Origin: Bacillota bacterium
GTDB lineage: Bacteria > Bacillota > Clostridia > Lachnospirales > Lachnospiraceae
Length of the DNA stretch: 8,009 nucleotides
NCBI GenBank assembly: GCA_023389295.1
Contig: JAEWEO010000288.1
Coordinates: 1 to 8,009 of the forward strand
Direction of reading: 5' to 3'
Shown here: positions 1 through 6,153 of the stretch, piece after piece
Layout of the letters: every line of letters starts with the position of its first letter
How positions within the stretch are numbered: the stretch's first letter is position 1
Position numbers and translations under genes: made by a program
Notes under the pieces: model-generated
What the model was told of the DNA's origin: nothing
Seen by the model: only the letters and a program-made list of their open reading frames with translations
The model's database searches: none

Positions 1-1296
1 TGTAACCTGGGTATGATACTCCTCCCATTCAGCCTTTTTAGCTGCAATGTATTTTTTACTAATATGCTCTCCAAGTACGTCCTTCATAAATTCACTATTT
101 TCCAGGTCAGCAATCGCTTCACAAAGATTCACAGGAAGTCTTCTTACTCCAAGTCTATCTCTTTCCTCAGAAGATAACTCAAAAATATTTGAGTCCACAC
201 CATCTTGTGGCGTAAGCTTATTTTTAATACCATCAAGACCCGCTGCAAGACATGCTGCCAAAGTTAAATAAGGATTTGCAGAAGGATCTGGACATCTTAG
301 TTCCAACCTTGTTGCACTTCCTCTACCGGCCGGAATACGTATTAACGGGCTACGATTGGAGGCAGACCAAGCTATATAAACCGGCGCTTCAAAATTAGGT
401 ACCAATCTTTTATAGGAATTTACCAAGGGATTTGTAATAGCAGTCATACTCTTCATATGTTTCATAATACCTGCGATAAAATGATATGCTTCTTCACTTA
501 ATCCTAGTTTGCCCTCGGGATCGTCAAAAATATTCTTTCCATCCTTTGTTAAGGACATATTCACATGCATTCCGGAACCGTCTACACCATATTTGGGCTT
601 AGGCATAAAGGTAGCGTGAAGGCCGTGGCGTTTTGCAATGGTGCGGGCTACTAATTTAAAGGTCATGATATTGTCTGCTGTCGTAAGAGCATCACTATAC
701 TTCATGTCTATCTCATGTTGTGCTGGAGAAATCTCATGATGGGAAGCCTCAACCATTACCCCCATATCCTCTAACGTTAATACCATATCACGCCTTGCAT
801 TTTCACCAAAATCAAGTGGACCAAGGTCAAAATACCCTGCTCGTTCATGGGTTTTGGTAGTGGGTTCCCCATTTTCCTCCACATGGAATAAGAAGAATTC
901 TAATTCCGGTCCTACATCGAAGGTATACCCCATCTCCTTAGCCTGTGCAACTACTTTCTTCAGCACATATCTTGGATCCCCTTCAAAAGGTTTACGATCC
1001 GCCGTATACACATCACAAATTAGTCTTGCTACCTTTCCCTGCTGAGGTCTCCACGGAAAAGTGACATAAGTATCTAAATCCGGATACAGGAACATATCGG
1101 ATTCTTCAATTCTCACAAAACCTTCAATGGAGGAGCCATCAAACATGCATTCATTGTTTAATGCTCTTTCCAATTGACCTGTCGTAATGGCTAGATTTTT
1201 AAAATTTCCGAACATATCTGTAAATTGCAGGCGGATAAATTCTACATCATCCTCTTCTACCAATTGCATAATATCCTGTTTTGTATATTTCTTCAT
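1..1296 (-). CDS. glnA: Glutamine synthetase type I-alpha, C-terminus cut by window edge
   Basis: Cytosolic glutamine synthetase: glutamate + NH4+ + ATP gives glutamine, the main entry of ammonium into metabolism. The reading frame is open for 432 codons from the ATG at 1296 to the window edge. The family is about 444 residues, so only about 12 are missing. An N-terminal beta-grasp domain (about 1-100) is followed by the catalytic domain. Visible motifs are DGSSIEGF (53-60), the metal-binding glutamates of GPELEFF (E131, E133), EASHHEISPAQHEID (E188, E195), DGSGMHV with H244, and NRSPLIRIPAGRGSATRLE (314-332). R62 matches the arginine tied to glutamine feedback inhibition in Bacillus I-alpha enzymes. 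The flap glutamate is E303. The tyrosine that is adenylylated in enterobacterial enzymes is Phe here (F372 in NIFELSS), and there is no room for the I-beta insert, so regulation should not be by adenylylation. An AAGGAG ribosome site at 1305-1310, 8 bases from the ATG, supports the start. The dehydrogenase gene lies upstream on the same strand. Confidence 0.97.
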   Translation of the reverse strand, partial: MKKYTKQDIMQLVEEDDVEFIRLQFTDMFGNFKNLAITTGQLERALNNECMFDGSSIEGFVRIEESDMFLYPDLDTYVTFPWRPQQGKVARLICDVYTADRKPFEGDPRYVLKKVVAQAKEMGYTFDVGPELEFFLFHVEENGEPTTKTHERAGYFDLGPLDFGENARRDMVLTLEDMGVMVEASHHEISPAQHEIDMKYSDALTTADNIMTFKLVARTIAKRHGLHATFMPKPKYGVDGSGMHVNMSLTKDGKNIFDDPEGKLGLSEEAYHFIAGIMKHMKSMTAITNPLVNSYKRLVPNFEAPVYIAWSASNRSPLIRIPAGRGSATRLELRCPDPSANPYLTLAACLAAGLDGIKNKLTPQDGVDSNIFELSSEERDRLGVRRLPVNLCEAIADLENSEFMKDVLGEHISKKYIAAKKAEWEEYHTQVT

Positions 1297-1350
1297 TCAC
1301 ATCACTCCTTACACATTTTATTTAATACTTTATGTTTTATGATAATAATG

Positions 1351-1392
1351 AAAAAAGGGCAAAGAATTCCATTAACTGGAACACCTTCGCCC
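1351..1392 (-). terminator. Intrinsic terminator or attenuator in the glnA leader
   Basis: Read on the minus strand, GGGCGAAG (1392-1385) pairs with CTTTGCCC (1364-1357), giving 8 bp with one G-U pair. Inside it, TTCCA and TGGAA form a second 5-bp stem around a GTTAA loop, with a small GTG/TT internal loop between the two helices. Six U residues follow directly (1356-1351). This is the classic shape of a factor-independent terminator. It lies 66 bases after the dehydrogenase stop and 54 bases before the glnA start. It could therefore end dehydrogenase transcripts, attenuate glnA, or do both. No competing antiterminator helix is obvious. Confidence 0.75.
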
Positions 1393-1393
1393 A

Positions 1394-1410
1394 TATTATC
1401 TAAGATAATA
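1394..1410. repeat. Palindrome overlapping the putative glnA -10 box
   Basis: Perfect inverted repeat TATTATC-TAA-GATAATA, with 7-bp arms and a 3-bp centre. One arm contains the -10 hexamer of the predicted glnA promoter, and the other covers the predicted start of transcription. The position is that expected of a repressor operator. The AT-rich composition makes chance a real alternative. It does not match the GlnR consensus TGTNAN7TNACA. Confidence 0.4.
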
Positions 1411-1434
1411 ACAGTAAATTCCTCTGCTTGTCAA
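1405..1434 (-). promoter_or_regulatory. Putative sigma-A promoter of glnA
   Basis: On the minus strand a perfect -35 box TTGACA (1434-1429) is separated by 18 bp from a -10 box TATTAT (1410-1405). Transcription would begin near 1398, leaving a leader of about 100 bases that starts almost at the terminator hairpin. A weaker alternative downstream is TTGCCC (1362-1357), 17 bp from TAAAAC (1339-1334). That one would avoid the terminator but matches consensus at only four of six bases in each box. Confidence 0.6.
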
Positions 1435-1458
1435 TAAAAATATGGTTACGCGAGACGA

Positions 1459-2583
1459 TTATATTATCTGTAAACTTCTATGATAAATATTTACAATATC
1501 CTCTTTATTCGGTACAACTTTTGAATTCACTACATTCTTTGCATTAATTGCAATGCCCGCGTAACGTTCTAGTTCAAGTTCGGTAACCTGTTCTCTTTCA
1601 CCGATTAATCTTAAAAAAGTGGCTTCAAATTCATCGATCGTTTCCAGTCCCATGGCATTTAAGATCCGTTTCACGGTATCTGGATCACTTTTCATAAAAA
1701 ATCTTACAAAGCTTGGCAACAATAGTGCATTTGCTCTGCCATGATCGATGTTTTTAAAGTAGGTTAGAGAATAACCCATGGAGTGTACCACTGTGGTGCC
1801 GGTATGACTAATTACAATCCCCGCAAGCATAGAACCATAGAGTAATTTTTCCCTGATATCTATGGTAAGACCTGAAATGTCCTGGTCCTTCTCAGGAGAC
1901 AGAAAACGCAGACAGGGTACTATCTTCTTAATACTTTCAGTCGCAATAATATTACTAATATCCGTAGCTCTCACACTAAGCATACCTTCAATGGCGTGGG
2001 ATAAAGCATCAAGTGCAGTATGAATCGTTGTAGACATTGATAGATTTCTCATATACTTGGCATCCAGTAGTGCCAACTTTGGAAAAATGAGTGGTGTTGC
2101 AATACTAGTTTTTGTCTGTAATTTGATGTTCGTTAGTATGGAATAAGGTGTAACCTCCGATCCGGTTCCTGCTGTAGTAGGTACTAAAGCGATAGGTAGC
2201 GCCTTATCTTTATAATTACCCAAAAAAAACTCCTCCTCCGGTATATCGGAGCCTGCAACTAATGCGATTGCTTTCGCTGCGTCCATTGGAGATCCACCAC
2301 CAATACCAATGACAAAATCCACCTGATGTTCCTTGGCAAGCCTCGCGCCTTCATACACAATAGCTACCGTAGGGTTTGCCATAACTTTATCATATAGGAT
2401 AAATGGAAGATCCATCGCTTCTAATGCTTTTGTTATATCCTGCAAAGATCCGTTGTTTTTAGCTGAATTTGCACCAGTAACAATGAGCGCCTTACTTCCT
2501 AACTCTCCTAGTAGAGTAGCATTATTCTGAATGCAATCTTGCGCCATAATCACTTTCGTTGGCATAAAAAAATTGATATTCAT
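1459..2583 (-). CDS. Iron-containing (group III) alcohol dehydrogenase
   Basis: Soluble NAD(P)-dependent dehydrogenase of the Fe-ADH family, interconverting a primary alcohol and its aldehyde. At 374 residues it has normal family length. The N-terminal Rossmann-like half carries the dinucleotide motif GIGGGSPMDAAKA (93-105) and PTTAGTGSE (135-143). The helical C-terminal half carries the metal ligands by alignment with FucO: D192 and H196 in LDALSHAIEG, H267 in VVHSMGY, and H281 in DHGRANALLLP. All four are present, so it should be an active metalloenzyme. The substrate cannot be read from the sequence. Ethanol, propanol, butanol or a diol are all possible, so no symbol is given. The ATG at 2583 has an AAGGAG site at 2593-2598, nine bases upstream. 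A near-consensus promoter precedes it. glnA follows 162 bp downstream. Confidence 0.93.
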   Translation of the reverse strand: MNINFFMPTKVIMAQDCIQNNATLLGELGSKALIVTGANSAKNNGSLQDITKALEAMDLPFILYDKVMANPTVAIVYEGARLAKEHQVDFVIGIGGGSPMDAAKAIALVAGSDIPEEEFFLGNYKDKALPIALVPTTAGTGSEVTPYSILTNIKLQTKTSIATPLIFPKLALLDAKYMRNLSMSTTIHTALDALSHAIEGMLSVRATDISNIIATESIKKIVPCLRFLSPEKDQDISGLTIDIREKLLYGSMLAGIVISHTGTTVVHSMGYSLTYFKNIDHGRANALLLPSFVRFFMKSDPDTVKRILNAMGLETIDEFEATFLRLIGEREQVTELELERYAGIAINAKNVVNSKVVPNKEDIVNIYHRSLQII

Positions 2584-2657
2584 ATGTATTATCTCCTTCT
2601 TAAAGGCTATGTGAAAAGCATCCTGGGTATTCTTAAGGTTATTTTTTGTTTATCTTA

Positions 2658-2685
2658 ATTATACCGTCAATCTTTTGGCTGTCAA
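2658..2685 (-). promoter_or_regulatory. Strong sigma-A promoter of the alcohol dehydrogenase gene
   Basis: On the minus strand both boxes are perfect: TTGACA (2685-2680) and TATAAT (2663-2658), with a 16-bp spacer. A second -35-like hexamer TTGACG (2670-2665) lies inside the spacer. The predicted start near 2651 leaves a leader of about 68 bases before the ATG. No clear Rex or catabolite-repression site was seen over it. Confidence 0.8.
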
Positions 2686-2726
2686 TATTGAGAAATACAG
2701 AATTATACTCTATAGTTTAAGATCAG

Positions 2727-2741
2727 CAAATTTATAATTTG
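2727..2741. repeat. 15-bp palindrome, possible operator
   Basis: Perfect CAAATT-TAT-AATTTG, with 6-bp arms and a 3-bp centre. It sits about 42 bp upstream of the -35 box of the dehydrogenase promoter and about 80 bp upstream of the -35 box of the transporter promoter. This could be an activator site, but the composition is very AT-rich and chance cannot be excluded. Confidence 0.3.
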
Positions 2742-2821
2742 AATTTCCACTGCAGAAAAATTTATTTTTTTCATAAAATTCCTATTTTTCTCTAATTTTT
2801 TAGATAAACGGATGATATATA

Positions 2822-2850
2822 TTGACAACTATTTTTTCCATGTGTATGAT
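2822..2850 (+). promoter_or_regulatory. Sigma-A promoter of the transporter gene
   Basis: Perfect -35 box TTGACA (2822-2827), 17-bp spacer, and -10 box TATGAT (2845-2850) matching five of six consensus bases. Transcription would start near 2857, about 38 bases before the ATG. Confidence 0.75.
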
Positions 2851-2866
2851 TAATCCAGCATGTTTT

Positions 2867-2879
2867 TACCAATCTGGTA
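2867..2879 (+). repeat. Short hairpin just before the transporter ribosome site
   Basis: TACCA-ATC-TGGTA forms a 5-bp stem with a 3-base loop. It would lie in the 5' leader, three bases before the AAGGAG ribosome site at 2883-2888. It could tune translation or act as a small operator at about +11 to +23. The stem is short and the loop tight, so this is a weak call. Confidence 0.25.
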
Positions 2880-2894
2880 GGTAAGGAGATTTTA

Positions 2895-4094
2895 ATGAAG
2901 CTTAGTAAACTGAATAAAACAGGTCTTCATCTTTTTCTTATCAATGTATTCATTTACCTCACAATTTCTCTCTATACTCCTTACTTGACCTCGTACTATA
3001 TGAGGTCAGGGATGAATGCAATTGAAATAGGTGTGCTTGTTACCATTGGTCCCCTGGCAGCTATCTTTATTCAGCCATTTTGGGCTTTTCTTAGTGATAA
3101 GACAGGAAAAAGGAAAGAAATTCTTTCCGTTGTTATACTCGGTTGTGCCCTTTCCATATTAAGCTATTATATTGGCACTTCCTTCTTTACTTTTTTCCTC
3201 GCAACCATACTCTTATCCTTATTTAGCACTTCTATCATTCCCTTAAGTGACGCCCTTGTACTTCGTAAGGCTCGAAGATATCAATTTGATTTTTCCAAAA
3301 TTCGTTTGGGTGGTACCATTGGATATACAATTATGGTTATCTTCTCAGGCATGATTGTAAAAAGGAATCCCTCATGGCAATTTGCAATGGGATTTGTCGG
3401 ATATCTAATCTTGTTTCTCGTCGTTGTACTGCTTCCAAAGGAAGATCCTGAAGTCAAAACGGCGGAAGTTAATGTTTACATAGAAAAGCCCTCCTTTAAA
3501 GAGCGCTTCAATCTTCTTAATATATTTGACTCTAAGCAGATATTTTTTCTCCTTGCTTTTGCTTGTATCAGTCAAATAGGCCTCAGTTTTCAATATTCCT
3601 TTTTAAGTGTTTACATGATTAAATTAGGCTACACCGAGGGAACCATTGGAGTAATTAACTGTTTCGCTGCTTTTAGTGAAATTCCTGTTCTGTTTTTAAT
3701 TAATCACCTCTTAAAAAAGTGTAGCTCCATGAAGATCACCCTAATATCTTGTTTTCTTGTAGGACTACGCATATTAACTGTAACCGGAGAAAGTCTTCCA
3801 TTTCTCATCGTTTCTCAACTACTTCATGGAATGACTTTTATGAGTATTTATTACAGTATTTCCATTTTTATTAGTAATCATGTAAAACCGGCAAAACAGT
3901 CGCAGGGACAAAGCATCTTAGCCATTATTCAAACCGGAGTCGGCAGTATTATCGGTAACATCGTTGGCGGATATCTGGTGGATGGGCTCGGATTAAGATC
4001 AGCCTATCGGTTTTTTGCTCTCTTTGTGTTTGTAGCTACTGCAATGGTTGCATCCTTTTTATTCCTTAGTAAGAAAAAATCCAGGCAACTATAA
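2895..4094 (+). CDS. Major facilitator superfamily transporter, MFS_1-like/HcaT-like
   Basis: A 399-residue integral membrane protein, probably a proton-coupled symporter or exporter. About 12 hydrophobic segments can be seen near residues 11-31, 43-63, 77-93, 95-115, 138-155, 163-180, 215-235, 247-270, 280-297, 302-325, 340-362 and 370-391. A long charged loop (181-213) divides the two six-helix halves. The loop after helix 2 carries the MFS motif A variant SDKTGKRKE (67-75). Features such as SDALVLRKA (118-126) and SEIPVLFLINHLLKK (261-275) resemble the PF12832 MFS_1-like group, which includes the 3-phenylpropionate transporter HcaT. The substrate is unknown. The ATG at 2895 is six bases after AAGGAG. 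The gene has its own promoter, is divergent from the alcohol dehydrogenase gene, and ends at a hairpin shared with the convergent namA gene. Confidence 0.88.
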   Translation: MKLSKLNKTGLHLFLINVFIYLTISLYTPYLTSYYMRSGMNAIEIGVLVTIGPLAAIFIQPFWAFLSDKTGKRKEILSVVILGCALSILSYYIGTSFFTFFLATILLSLFSTSIIPLSDALVLRKARRYQFDFSKIRLGGTIGYTIMVIFSGMIVKRNPSWQFAMGFVGYLILFLVVVLLPKEDPEVKTAEVNVYIEKPSFKERFNLLNIFDSKQIFFLLAFACISQIGLSFQYSFLSVYMIKLGYTEGTIGVINCFAAFSEIPVLFLINHLLKKCSSMKITLISCFLVGLRILTVTGESLPFLIVSQLLHGMTFMSIYYSISIFISNHVKPAKQSQGQSILAIIQTGVGSIIGNIVGGYLVDGLGLRSAYRFFALFVFVATAMVASFLFLSKKKSRQL

Positions 4095-4107
4095 AAAGCA
4101 TATCAAA

Positions 4108-4142
4108 CCCCTTTGGTAGAATTATTTCTTCTATCAAAGGGG
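4108..4142. terminator. Shared bidirectional terminator hairpin between convergent genes
   Basis: CCCCTTTGGTAGAA (4108-4121) pairs along all 14 bases with TTCTATCAAAGGGG (4129-4142), with one G-U pair and a 7-base loop. It lies 14 bases after the transporter stop and 40 bases after the stop of the old yellow enzyme gene. Neither side has a perfect U run. The minus-strand exit is U-rich (TTTGATATGCTTTTT), while the plus exit is weak. The stem length and the position between convergent genes favour termination in both directions. Confidence 0.75.
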
Positions 4143-4182
4143 TAATCTAAATAACCGCAAAGGGTCTTTCAAATTTATTCGA

Positions 4183-5205
4183 TTATTTGGCAGCTCTTTC
4201 ATACTGCTTCGGCCAGTCGGGTACCTCTCTTAAATCCTTTGCTGCCTCCATGGGCCAGTAGGGATTACGAAGTAGTTCTCTTCCGATAAATACCAGGTCA
4301 GCTCGTTCATTTTGTAAGATTTCCTCAGCCATCATAGGTGATGTAATAAGTCCTCCGGCAATTACGGGAGCCTCGAGTGCATTTCTAAGGTTTTCGGCAA
4401 ACCTAACCTGATATCCCGAAAAAACCTTCATGCTGGCATTAACCACTCCACCAGAGCTTACATTAATTATATCAATTCCATCTTGAACAACTTCTTTTAA
4501 TAATTCTGCAATGGTACTGTCGTGATTGCCCGCCGGATCATATTCCTCTGCTGATACTCTTACAATGATAGGCTTTTCCTTTGGCCAAAACTTTCGCACT
4601 TCTATTAGTATCTCTTTTAGAAACCTTGCTCTGTTTGAGATACTTCCACCATATTCATCTGTTCTATGATTTGTGAGTGGTGATAGAAATTCATTAATTA
4701 GATAACCATGAGCTCCATGTAGCTCAATTACATCAAATCCGGCCTTTTCTGCTCTGTTAGCCGCCTGTCCAAAAGCCATAATAACATCTTTTATATCCTC
4801 ATTCGTCATCTCTTTTGGGACTCGATAATTTTCGTCAAAGGCTATGGGACTGGGTGCTATGGAAAGTTCCGATGATACCTCTGATTTTCTACCGGCATGA
4901 GCCAACTGAATCCCTACTTTTGCTCCAAACTCATGACATGCAGTTACAATTCGACGAAGTCCCTCGATATGCTCATCCTTCCATATGCCAAGATCATGAT
5001 CAGAGATTCGACCTCTGCTCTCTACACCGGTAGCCTCCATAAGAATTAACCCTACTCCTCCAATCGCTCTTGAAGTATAATGAGTAAAATGCCAATCGTT
5101 TGCATTACCATCTAAATCTGCGCTATACATACACATGGGCGCCATAACAATCCTGTTTTTTAATTCCAAATTCTTTATTTGATATTTTTGAAATAGCTTT
5201 GACAT
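4183..5205 (-). CDS. namA: NADPH dehydrogenase, YqjM/NamA-type old yellow enzyme
   Basis: Cytosolic FMN-dependent ene-reductase. Family members reduce the C=C bond of alpha,beta-unsaturated aldehydes, ketones and nitro compounds with NADPH, and are linked to electrophile and oxidative stress. The length of 340 residues is close to Bacillus YqjM. Matches to YqjM run throughout: PMCMYS with the redox-tuning Cys (C25) and Y27, IQLAHAGRK (99-107), ELHGAHGYL with substrate-binding H163 and H166 and Y168, NHRTDEYGGS (179-188), VRVSAEEY (215-222), and the FMN phosphate-binding segment GRELLRNP (308-315). The C-terminal QYER (334-337) supplies the arginine that reaches into the neighbouring subunit in YqjM. 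The ATG at 5205 has AGGAGA at 5211-5216. It is the third gene of a likely yccF-smr-namA operon and ends before a shared hairpin. Confidence 0.93.
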   Translation of the reverse strand: MSKLFQKYQIKNLELKNRIVMAPMCMYSADLDGNANDWHFTHYTSRAIGGVGLILMEATGVESRGRISDHDLGIWKDEHIEGLRRIVTACHEFGAKVGIQLAHAGRKSEVSSELSIAPSPIAFDENYRVPKEMTNEDIKDVIMAFGQAANRAEKAGFDVIELHGAHGYLINEFLSPLTNHRTDEYGGSISNRARFLKEILIEVRKFWPKEKPIIVRVSAEEYDPAGNHDSTIAELLKEVVQDGIDIINVSSGGVVNASMKVFSGYQVRFAENLRNALEAPVIAGGLITSPMMAEEILQNERADLVFIGRELLRNPYWPMEAAKDLREVPDWPKQYERAAK

Positions 5206-5222
5206 CTTAATCTCCTATCCGC

Positions 5223-5281
5223 TTGTATTCCTTGCATTCGTTTTATTCCTTGTATTCGTTTTATTCGTGTATTCGTTTTAT
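5223..5281. repeat. Minisatellite of 18-bp units between the Smr gene and namA
   Basis: Two full 18-bp units, TTGCATTCGTTTTATTCC (5232-5249) and TTGTATTCGTTTTATTCG (5250-5267), differ at two positions. A 9-bp partial copy precedes them (TTGTATTCC, 5223-5231) and a 14-bp partial copy follows (TGTATTCGTTTTAT, 5268-5281). The last copy runs into the stop codon of the Smr gene. On the transcribed minus strand the units are purine-rich (GAATAAAACGAATACAAG), and two junctions contain AAGGA, which resembles a Shine-Dalgarno core. The array ends 17 bases before the namA start codon. Confidence 0.85.
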
Positions 5282-5538
5282 AATTCTCTTAAGACCAACT
5301 CTGTGATACCTTCATTTTGGCCTTGTTCCAACCTAATCACATTTTGATGTTTACTATATTCCTTGGCAATCAGCTCTTTTAATGTGGTACCACTATGGTA
5401 GCCATGTATAATTCGAATACGATAGATACTTTGATTTGCTCTTTTTAGCCCGGTATCAATTGCCACTTTTGCCTGATAGGCATTCATATGATGGATATCA
5501 AGTTCTACGATACCCTTCATGGGTTTATTCTTTGTCAT
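5278..5538 (-). CDS. Small stand-alone Smr-domain protein
   Basis: An 86-residue protein consisting of little more than one Smr (small MutS-related) domain. Smr domains bind or nick nucleic acids, and the role of the small free-standing forms is poorly defined. The hallmark LDLHG appears as LDIHH (13-17). A helix then carries YQAKVAID, followed by the strand RIRIIHG (40-46). The usual HGxG reads HGYHSG (45-50), one residue longer than the common IIHGkGsG form, and the end is GITELVLREL (77-86). I recall similar HGYH forms in Clostridia, which would make this a subfamily and not a broken gene. The ATG at 5538 is eight bases after the yccF stop. Its weak GAGG ribosome site overlaps that stop (TGAGGA), which suggests translational coupling. 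No catalytic role can be asserted. Confidence 0.8.
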   Translation of the reverse strand: MTKNKPMKGIVELDIHHMNAYQAKVAIDTGLKRANQSIYRIRIIHGYHSGTTLKELIAKEYSKHQNVIRLEQGQNEGITELVLREL

Positions 5539-5546
5539 CTAAGTCC

Positions 5547-5912
5547 TCAACTTCTTTCTATACTGGCTCCAAAGGGCATTAAGGCAAGCTTTGCTATTTT
5601 AAAATGCTGCAAACCAAAGGGAATTCCAATGATCGTTATGCACAAAATTCCCCCAAGTATAACTGATTCTAAAGCGATTGGTATCCCTGTTATAATAAGC
5701 CATAAGATATTTAATAAAAAGGAGCCTGCGCCACCACCATATCTTATTTCTTTTCCAAAAGGAAAGAAGCTTACTTCGGCAAATTTAAAACACTGCATAC
5801 CAATGGGTATTCCAATTATGGTAATACACCATAATAAGCCTGCTGCGAGCCATGTAATACCGCTAATAAAACCACCACAAATAAACCAAATTAAATTACC
5901 TAAACATCCCAT
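5547..5912 (-). CDS. YccF-family inner membrane protein (DUF307)
   Basis: A 121-residue membrane protein built from two tandem copies of the YccF domain offset by 62 residues. TIIGIPIG at 31-38 matches TIIGIPFG at 93-100, and FKFAEVSFFPFG at 42-53 matches FKIAKLALMPFG at 104-115. Both copies start with a GNLIW/LNILW-type hydrophobic strand, and about four membrane segments are expected. The family is widespread in bacteria but its function is not known. I start it at the ATG at 5912, because AAGGAGG (5920-5926) lies seven bases upstream. An upstream TTG at 5930 would put that ribosome site inside the coding region. It is the first gene of a probable three-gene operon with the Smr gene (8-base gap) and namA. 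Confidence 0.9.
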   Translation of the reverse strand: MGCLGNLIWFICGGFISGITWLAAGLLWCITIIGIPIGMQCFKFAEVSFFPFGKEIRYGGGAGSFLLNILWLIITGIPIALESVILGGILCITIIGIPFGLQHFKIAKLALMPFGASIERS

Positions 5913-5919
5913 TGAAAAA

Positions 5920-5926
5920 CCTCCTT
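5920..5926 (-). promoter_or_regulatory. Ribosome binding site that fixes the yccF start
   Basis: AAGGAGG on the minus strand, seven bases before the ATG at 5912. It excludes the longer reading frame that would begin at TTG 5930, whose first residues would be encoded by the ribosome site itself. Confidence 0.85.
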
Positions 5927-6004
5927 CCAAATTACGTAATCAATCATAAATAAAGTTCAACCTCAAGGAACATCAAATTAGAATGACTCTTTCTCTATAG
6001 ATGT

Positions 6005-6033
6005 ATCATATGATGAATATTTCAGTAAATCAA
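6005..6033 (-). promoter_or_regulatory. Putative promoter of the yccF-smr-namA operon
   Basis: On the minus strand, TTGATT (6033-6028; four of six bases match) and TATGAT (6010-6005; five of six) are spaced by 17 bp. The predicted start near 5998 gives a leader of about 85 bases. The -10 box forms half of the 10-bp palindrome ATCATATGAT (6005-6014). Confidence 0.5.
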
Positions 6034-6085
6034 TAGTTCTTTTTCGTTCTATTTAAATTTAGTACTAATAAGCTATAGGGAATAA

Positions 6086-6114
6086 TTGTCCATTTGAAAC
6101 ATTTGTGGTAATCT
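6086..6114 (+). promoter_or_regulatory. Weak candidate promoter of the aldo-keto reductase gene
   Basis: TTGTCC (6086-6091), 17-bp spacer, TAATCT (6109-6114). Both boxes are only partial matches. TTGAAA at 6094-6099 is an alternative -35 box but lacks a well-spaced -10. A 10-bp palindrome TTAGTACTAA (6059-6068) lies just upstream and could be a regulator site. The evidence is thin. Confidence 0.3.
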
Positions 6115-6153
6115 ATCTTTAGAAGGTAAAATTTATAAACTTAGGAGGTACTT

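Larger units (their letters stand above)
2584..2894. other. 311-bp divergent intergenic region
   Basis: This very AT-rich stretch separates the dehydrogenase (minus) from the transporter (plus). It holds one good promoter for each gene, a 15-bp palindrome between them, and poly-T runs around 2763-2810. I see no open reading frame, RNA gene or riboswitch-like fold. Because the promoters point outward, a regulator bound in the middle could affect both genes. Confidence 0.8.

Noticed and set aside
1404..1434. GlnR/TnrA operator near the glnA promoter
   Set aside because: No TGTNAN7TNACA match was found on either strand around the promoter. The palindrome present has a different sequence.
1311..1458. 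A glutamine riboswitch or ANTAR dual-hairpin target in the glnA leader
   Set aside because: I looked for paired hairpins with hexaloops carrying A at position 1 and G at position 4, and for a conserved glutamine-aptamer core. Neither is present. Only the terminator hairpin and the palindrome can be supported.
2641..2663. Rex (NADH-sensing) site upstream of the alcohol dehydrogenase gene
   Set aside because: TTGTTTATCTTAATTA around 2646-2661 faintly recalls the Rex motif TTGTTAAN4TTAACAA, but the second half-site does not match.
5913..5930. Longer yccF start at TTG 5930
   Set aside because: The strong AAGGAGG at 5920-5926 would lie within the coding region, and it is correctly spaced for the ATG at 5912.
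5488..5949. 153-codon plus-strand reading frame
   Set aside because: It is the antisense of yccF and the start of the Smr gene, both of which match known families on the minus strand. Its apparent internal repeats only mirror the YccF domain duplication.
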